Assembly (NCBI GenBank): GCA_015490115.1
Contig: WFYM01000019.1
Location: 1-8,552, forward strand
Reading direction: 5' to 3'
Length of the DNA: 8,552 bases
Origin: Aquificaceae bacterium
GTDB lineage: Bacteria; Aquificota; Aquificia; Aquificales; Aquificaceae
This document shows positions 4,969 to 8,552 of the stretch, in pieces. The notes below the pieces were generated by a model that worked only from the letters and a program-made list of their open reading frames with translations, had not been told where the DNA came from and ran no database searches. The position numbers and the translations under genes were made by a program. Position 1 is the first letter of the stretch. Each line of letters opens with the position of its first letter.

Positions 4969-5559
4969 GTGGAGGAGCTGAAGTTCGAAGAGTTCTCCGA
5001 GGAGCTTGAAGGTCTCGAGAAGGTCGCGGAGGGTTGGAGGGGTGTGGTATACAGGGGAAGGTGGAGGGGAAAGGAGGTCGCTGTGAAGGTGGCGAAAAGA
5101 CCGGAGGCTGAAGAGGCTGTAAGGAAGGAGGCTGAGATCTTGGAGGCTCTAAAGGGCAGAGAGGGCTACCCCCAGATAATACTCAAGGGTGCCGACTTCT
5201 TCGTTTACGAGTTCATAAAAGGGAAGAGGCTAAGGGACCTCGATCTTTCTCCCGAAGAGAAAAAAAGGATTTACGCAGTTTTGCTTGAGAAGGCTTACGA
5301 ACTCGACAGGCTCGGTATAAGGAGGGACGAGTTCAGCTACGTGGAGAAGAACGTCCTCGTAGACGAGGAAGGAAAGGTATACGTGATAGACTTCGACAGG
5401 GGTAGCTTCTCGAAGAGACCCTCGAACTTGACTCAGTTTCTCCAGCTCCTCGTGAGGGAAGGTTTCCTGAGTAGGGAAGAGGCTGTAAAGCTCGGAAAAC
5501 GATACAGGGAAGATATGGAAGGCGTCTTCGAAGAGGTCATGAGGAGGCTAAAATTTTAA
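4969..5559 (+). CDS. Small protein-kinase-fold protein (predicted Ser/Thr kinase)
   Basis: This 196-residue protein is a minimal kinase-fold domain, probably of the predicted Ser/Thr kinase group found in archaea and some thermophilic bacteria. Visible parts in order: a Gly-poor P-loop GWRGVVYRGRW (22-32), AVKV with the ATP lysine Lys40, the C-helix Glu54, a hinge FFVYEFIKGKRL (77-88), a catalytic-loop region GIRRDEFSYVEKNVLV (116-131), and VIDFDRGSF (139-147) with Asp141 in place of the DFG aspartate. The loop is odd: Asp120 is eight rather than five residues from Asn128, and HRD is replaced by RRD. The C-terminal lobe is short, with no activation segment or APE motif recognised. The start is forced: TAG at 4948-4950 precedes the GTG in frame, and no other start lies between them. 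It heads the wall/division cluster with 2 bp to murB. Activity and substrate are unknown. Confidence 0.8.
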   Translation: MEELKFEEFSEELEGLEKVAEGWRGVVYRGRWRGKEVAVKVAKRPEAEEAVRKEAEILEALKGREGYPQIILKGADFFVYEFIKGKRLRDLDLSPEEKKRIYAVLLEKAYELDRLGIRRDEFSYVEKNVLVDEEGKVYVIDFDRGSFSKRPSNLTQFLQLLVREGFLSREEAVKLGKRYREDMEGVFEEVMRRLKF

Positions 5560-5561
5560 AG

Positions 5562-6452
5562 GTGGAGAGCTTCAAAGATGCGGACCTTTCGAAGCTGACC
5601 ACTATAAGGATAGGGGGAAGGGGAGACCTTCTCCTCTTTCCTGATGGTGAAGAGGACCTCGTGAGGGCAGTCCTGAGATCACGAGAAGAAGAAAGACCGC
5701 TCCTCATACTCGGCGGGGGTTCCAACACGATCTTAGGGGATGTAAAGGGGATCGTGGTCTCGACGAAGAAGATGTCGGGTATCGATGTAAAGCCTCTCGG
5801 AGAAGGGAGGCTGAAGGTGGAGGTCCTCTGCGGGACTCCTCTCAAGGAGATTACCTCGCTCGCCCTCAGGGAGAACTTGAAAGGTATATACAAGCTCATG
5901 GGCTTTCCCGCAACCGTCGGGGGAGCCGTAGCCATGAATGCCGGAGCCTTCGGGACGGAGATATCGGAGTATTTGGTCTCCGTCAGGTTCGTAAATTGGG
6001 AAGGTAGGGTTGAGGTGGCAAAGAAAGAGGATCTCAGCTTCAGCTACAGAAGCTCACCTTTTCCTAAGATCGGGGTTGTCCTCTCCTGCGAGCTTGTCCT
6101 CGAGAGGTCTCCCTTTCCGGTCCTCGAGGATTATAAGAGGATAAGGGAGATAAGGAAAAAGACCCAGCCGATAAACCTTCCTACATCAGGTTCCACCTTC
6201 AAGAACCCATACCCGGAACATGCGGGGAAGCTCCTCGAAAAGGTGGGTATGAAGGGCTACAGGGTGGGAGACGTGGCTTTCTCGGAGGTCCACGCCAACT
6301 TCCTCGTTAACCTCGGGAGGGGAAGGTTCTGTGAGGTTCTCAAAATAGTAGGGGAGGCGAAGAGGAGGGTCTTCGAGGAATTCGGTATAAGGCTCGAGGA
6401 GGAGGTGAGGATCGTTGAGGATAGTGGTTCTGATGGGTGGAAGGTCCTCTGA
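5562..6452 (+). CDS. murB: UDP-N-acetylenolpyruvoylglucosamine reductase
   Basis: MurB is the FAD enzyme that uses NADPH to reduce enolpyruvyl-UDP-GlcNAc to UDP-MurNAc, in the cytoplasm. The 296-residue protein shows TTIRIGG (13-19), LGGGSNTIL (50-58), FPATVGGAVAMNAGAFG (115-131; the more usual form is GIPGTVGGA), FSYRSSPF (160-167), SGSTFKNP (209-216) with the likely catalytic Ser211, and HANFLVN (244-250). The C-terminal EEEVRIVE supplies the likely catalytic Glu281. The layout with YRxSxF but without the long extra domain of the Escherichia coli enzyme suggests the short type II form. The GTG is only 2 bp after the kinase stop; the nearest AGGAGG (5542-5547) is 14 bases away, so reinitiation from the upstream gene is likely. 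The 3' end overlaps ddl by 38 bases. Confidence 0.96.
   Translation: MESFKDADLSKLTTIRIGGRGDLLLFPDGEEDLVRAVLRSREEERPLLILGGGSNTILGDVKGIVVSTKKMSGIDVKPLGEGRLKVEVLCGTPLKEITSLALRENLKGIYKLMGFPATVGGAVAMNAGAFGTEISEYLVSVRFVNWEGRVEVAKKEDLSFSYRSSPFPKIGVVLSCELVLERSPFPVLEDYKRIREIRKKTQPINLPTSGSTFKNPYPEHAGKLLEKVGMKGYRVGDVAFSEVHANFLVNLGRGRFCEVLKIVGEAKRRVFEEFGIRLEEEVRIVEDSGSDGWKVL
6400..6408 (+). promoter_or_regulatory. Full-length Shine-Dalgarno site deciding the ddl TTG start
   Basis: AGGAGGTGA is complementary to nine consecutive bases of the usual 16S rRNA 3' end and lies six bases before the TTG at 6415, inside murB. It makes the TTG the convincing start even though that start is a rare codon and overlaps murB by 38 nt. 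The protein N-terminus RIVVLMGGRSSERE, which matches other Ddl proteins, agrees. Confidence 0.85.
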
Positions 6453-7281
6453 GAGGGAGGTTTCCCTGAGGACAGGGAGGGCTGTGGCGAAAGCCTTGAG
6501 GGAACTCGGTCATGAGGTCATAGAGATGGACCTTTCCGAAGACCTCCCCTGCAAGCTGATGGAGGTAAAACCGGACAAAGTCTTCATAGCCCTGCACGGA
6601 CCCTACGGTGAGGACGGGAGGGTTCAGGGACTCCTCGACATCCTCGGGATACCCTATACGGGTTCCGGCGTCCTCGGGAGCGCTTTAGCTATGGACAAGG
6701 ACATCACAAAGAGGCTATTGAGAGCGGAGGGACTCCCGACACCCGATTGGATATCGGTAAGGAGAGGTGAAAGACCGAAGTGGGACAAGTTCCCGGCTGT
6801 GGTAAAGCCGGCGGATCAAGGCTCAAGCGTAGGCTTGGAAATTGTAAGAGAAGAGGAGGAATTAGAGGATGCGGTTAAAAAACTCTTCTCCATCACCGAA
6901 AAGGTTATAGTGGAGGAGTTCATCGAAGGAAGGGACATGACGGTAGGGATACTAAAAGGAAGACCCCTGCCGGTCATAGAGATAAGACCGAAGAAGGGAA
7001 TATACGACTACGAGAGCAAGTATACGAAGGGGATGACCGAATACGTCTTTTTGGAAGATGAGAAGCTCTCTAAGAAGCTCCAAGAACTCGCCCTCCGGGT
7101 CCACAGGCTTCTCGAACTCAAAGACATGTCGAGAGTTGACTTCAGGGTAAGCAAGGAGGGAAAGCCTTACATACTCGAGGTGAACACCATTCCCGGCATG
7201 ACGGAGCTTAGCCTCTTTCCCATGGCTTGCAAAAAAGCGGGTATCGACTTCAAAGAGATGGTGTCTATAATTCTCAGCTAA
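6415..7281 (+). CDS. ddl: D-alanine--D-alanine ligase
   Basis: Ddl joins two D-alanines with ATP in the cytoplasm to make the dipeptide that ends the peptidoglycan stem. The 288-residue ATP-grasp protein has MGGRSSEREVS (7-17) with Glu15 that binds the first D-Ala, LHGPYGEDG (60-68), the ATP-binding VVKPADQGSSVG (129-140), VEEFIEGRD (166-174), the omega-loop YDYESKY (197-203), and LEVNTIPGM (254-262). Asp242, Glu255 and Asn257 should be the Mg2+ ligands. Tyr203 is the residue found in true D-Ala-D-Ala ligases, where D-Ala-D-lactate ligases carry Phe. Start at TTG, supported by a full Shine-Dalgarno site; an upstream start is unnecessary because the protein already begins at the family's usual N-terminus. 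The gene overlaps murB by 38 nt, so the two are co-transcribed, and ftsQ follows after 15 bp. Confidence 0.96.
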   Translation: MRIVVLMGGRSSEREVSLRTGRAVAKALRELGHEVIEMDLSEDLPCKLMEVKPDKVFIALHGPYGEDGRVQGLLDILGIPYTGSGVLGSALAMDKDITKRLLRAEGLPTPDWISVRRGERPKWDKFPAVVKPADQGSSVGLEIVREEEELEDAVKKLFSITEKVIVEEFIEGRDMTVGILKGRPLPVIEIRPKKGIYDYESKYTKGMTEYVFLEDEKLSKKLQELALRVHRLLELKDMSRVDFRVSKEGKPYILEVNTIPGMTELSLFPMACKKAGIDFKEMVSIILS

Positions 7282-7296
7282 AAACTGGAGGGAGTT

Positions 7297-7974
7297 GTGA
7301 AGAGGAAAAGTAAGCTCACTTCAGCACTTCTCTTCACAGCTTGGATCACCTCCATGGCACTTGCGGGCTTTTTCATCTCCTCCTTCCTCTCGGACCTTCC
7401 CTTCCTACGGATAAAAGAAATAATAGTTGAAGGAAATAGAACGATAGACTTATATATGATAAAGTCCGCAATATACTCGATGGAAGGACCCTTAAAACTC
7501 GAAGAGGGAAAGATCCTTTCCGTCCTCAACGAGAGGACGGGGGGAAGGGTAAAGAGGGTTTTTGTCTCTAAGGAGTTCACACCGAAAGGAATTTCGGTCA
7601 GGATAAGGATAGAGGAGAGGGAGCCTGTTGCCAAAGTCAGGATAGGGAAACACTTTTCCTTCATAGACGAAGAGGGGGTAATCTTCCCGGCATATGAGAA
7701 GAGGGAGCTTCCGGAGATAGTCGCTTACGACCTCGACCTTCTCAGGAGGAATTTTTCAAAACTCTACAGGGCGATCAGCTCTTCAGGTATAGAGGCTAAT
7801 CTCATAAAGGTCCTGAGGGACAAGACGGAAATTCTGTCGGGGAAAAAGATCCTCATCCTCCCACCCCTCGACCTTATGCCCGATAACGTGGCTGAGAGGT
7901 TAAGGATAGTTTATAATTTTCGGGAAGGGAAGATTGATCTGAGGTTTGACAGGTTTATCTTAGTAAGAAACTGA
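7297..7974 (+). CDS. ftsQ: Cell division protein FtsQ/DivIB
   Basis: FtsQ is a bitopic inner-membrane divisome protein that links early and late division proteins from the periplasm. The 225-residue product has a basic N-terminus (MKRKSK), one membrane segment (about residues 9-31, LTSALLFTAWITSMALAGFF onward) and then a POTRA domain (about 36-105), starting FLRIKEIIVEGNRTIDLYMI and ending VSVRI-like ISVRIRIEEREPVAKV. The FtsQ beta domain follows, with FSFIDEEGVIFPAY, the usual 'D..G..F' strand that comes after POTRA. The family is poorly conserved, but domain order, length and location between ddl and ftsA are diagnostic. The GTG start has GGAGGGAG immediately upstream (7287-7294). The stop overlaps the GAGGTG used as ribosome binding site for ftsA. 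Confidence 0.92.
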   Translation: MKRKSKLTSALLFTAWITSMALAGFFISSFLSDLPFLRIKEIIVEGNRTIDLYMIKSAIYSMEGPLKLEEGKILSVLNERTGGRVKRVFVSKEFTPKGISVRIRIEEREPVAKVRIGKHFSFIDEEGVIFPAYEKRELPEIVAYDLDLLRRNFSKLYRAISSSGIEANLIKVLRDKTEILSGKKILILPPLDLMPDNVAERLRIVYNFREGKIDLRFDRFILVRN

Positions 7975-7980
7975 GGTGTG

Positions 7981-8552
7981 ATGAGAACAGTTGCCTCAAT
8001 AGACATAGGCACAGATAAGATAGTCGCCCTCATAGGGGAAGTTGATCCTTACGGTGACATCCACATAATAGGGGTCGGTGAGACGAAGTCGAGGTGCATA
8101 AACAGGGGGACCGTCACGAAGCTCGGCGTCGCTTCGAGGGCTATAGCGACCGCGGTAAGAGAAGCGGAGGACATGTCGGGTCACAAGGTCACGGACGTTA
8201 TCATAAACGTCTCCACCGAGAAGATAAAGAGTCAGAACGAGAGGGACACAACGAGCATATCCTCAAGCCCTGTTGAGATAGAGGAGGAGCATATAAACAG
8301 GCTCCTCGAGAGGGGAGTGACGAAGGGTAAAGAGGACGGATACGAGATAATACACGCTATACCGAGGAAATACACCTTAGACAACCAAGAGGGTATAGAG
8401 GACCCGACGGGTCTCATAGGTTCCAAACTTACAGCCCAGATACACATAGTAAAGGTCCCCACCACCATAGTGGGGAACCTCGAAAAGGCTGTAGCTGTTG
8501 CGGGCTTCAGTCCTACGAAGCGTGTCGTAAACGCCCTCGCCTCCGCCAAGGC
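7981..8552 (+). CDS. ftsA: Cell division protein FtsA, 5' part only
   Basis: FtsA is the actin-like ATPase that tethers FtsZ to the membrane. The frame is open from the ATG to the right edge (190 complete codons of the roughly 400 expected). The N-terminus VASIDIGTDKIVALIGE is the phosphate-1 loop of the actin fold. Residues about 80-165 form the FtsA-specific 1C domain, recognisable from VIINVSTEKIKSQNERD, IIHAIPRKYTLDNQEGIEDP and LTAQIHIVKVP. The remainder (NLEKAVAVAGFSPTKRVVNALASAK) returns to the 1A domain. GAGGT (7973-7977) lies three bases before the ATG. An in-frame GTG stands directly before it (7978-7980) and could also be used. The gene follows ftsQ after 6 bp; ftsZ would be expected next, outside the window. 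Confidence 0.95.
   Translation, partial: MRTVASIDIGTDKIVALIGEVDPYGDIHIIGVGETKSRCINRGTVTKLGVASRAIATAVREAEDMSGHKVTDVIINVSTEKIKSQNERDTTSISSSPVEIEEEHINRLLERGVTKGKEDGYEIIHAIPRKYTLDNQEGIEDPTGLIGSKLTAQIHIVKVPTTIVGNLEKAVAVAGFSPTKRVVNALASAK

Noticed and set aside
7996..8549. Minus-strand frames and a short plus-strand frame within the ftsA region.
   Set aside because: The ftsA frame is continuous to the window edge and clearly homologous, although truncated there; the others are shadows.

Overview
The window reads as chromosomal DNA from a thermophilic bacterium of the Aquificaceae. Three things point there. The Hfq and the thioredoxin-like [2Fe-2S] ferredoxin match, as far as I recall them, the Aquifex aeolicus proteins almost residue for residue. 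Sense strands are very purine-rich, with Arg as AGG/AGA, Glu as GAG, Lys as AAG and Ile as ATA. Genes are packed with almost no spacers. G+C looks above half by eye (not counted), higher than I remember for A. aeolicus, so a relative or uncultured lineage is more likely than that species.

Layout. 1-1060 (minus strand): the 5' end of an exported coiled-coil protein, then apbE (FAD:protein FMN transferase). 1073-2306 (plus): an ADP-ribosylglycohydrolase and hfq, probably one operon. 2303-4948 (minus), in transcription order: purE, purK and ogg (8-oxoguanine DNA glycosylase/lyase), joined by two ATGA overlaps, then after 71 bp the [2Fe-2S] ferredoxin, whose stop codon interlocks with that of hfq. 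4969-8552 (plus): a small kinase-like protein, murB, ddl, ftsQ and the first 190 codons of ftsA, a compact cell-wall/division cluster running off the right edge.

How the genes work together. purE and purK carry out consecutive steps of purine synthesis (AIR to N5-CAIR to CAIR). murB and ddl supply UDP-MurNAc and D-Ala-D-Ala for peptidoglycan; ftsQ and ftsA belong to the divisome. The kinase-like gene heads this last cluster with only 2 bp to murB, so a role in wall synthesis or division is a reasonable but unproven guess.

The most interesting structure is in two very short divergent intergenic regions (12 bp at 1061-1072, 20 bp at 4949-4968). Each holds opposed -10-like hexamers placed 7-8 nt before the start codons, with no Shine-Dalgarno sequence. 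This predicts leaderless mRNAs made from overlapping, possibly mutually exclusive promoters, while other genes in the window have strong Shine-Dalgarno sites. No RNA genes, mobile elements or CRISPR arrays were seen. The only gene-free stretches are short (97, 12, 71 and 20 bp, plus gaps under 20 bp).
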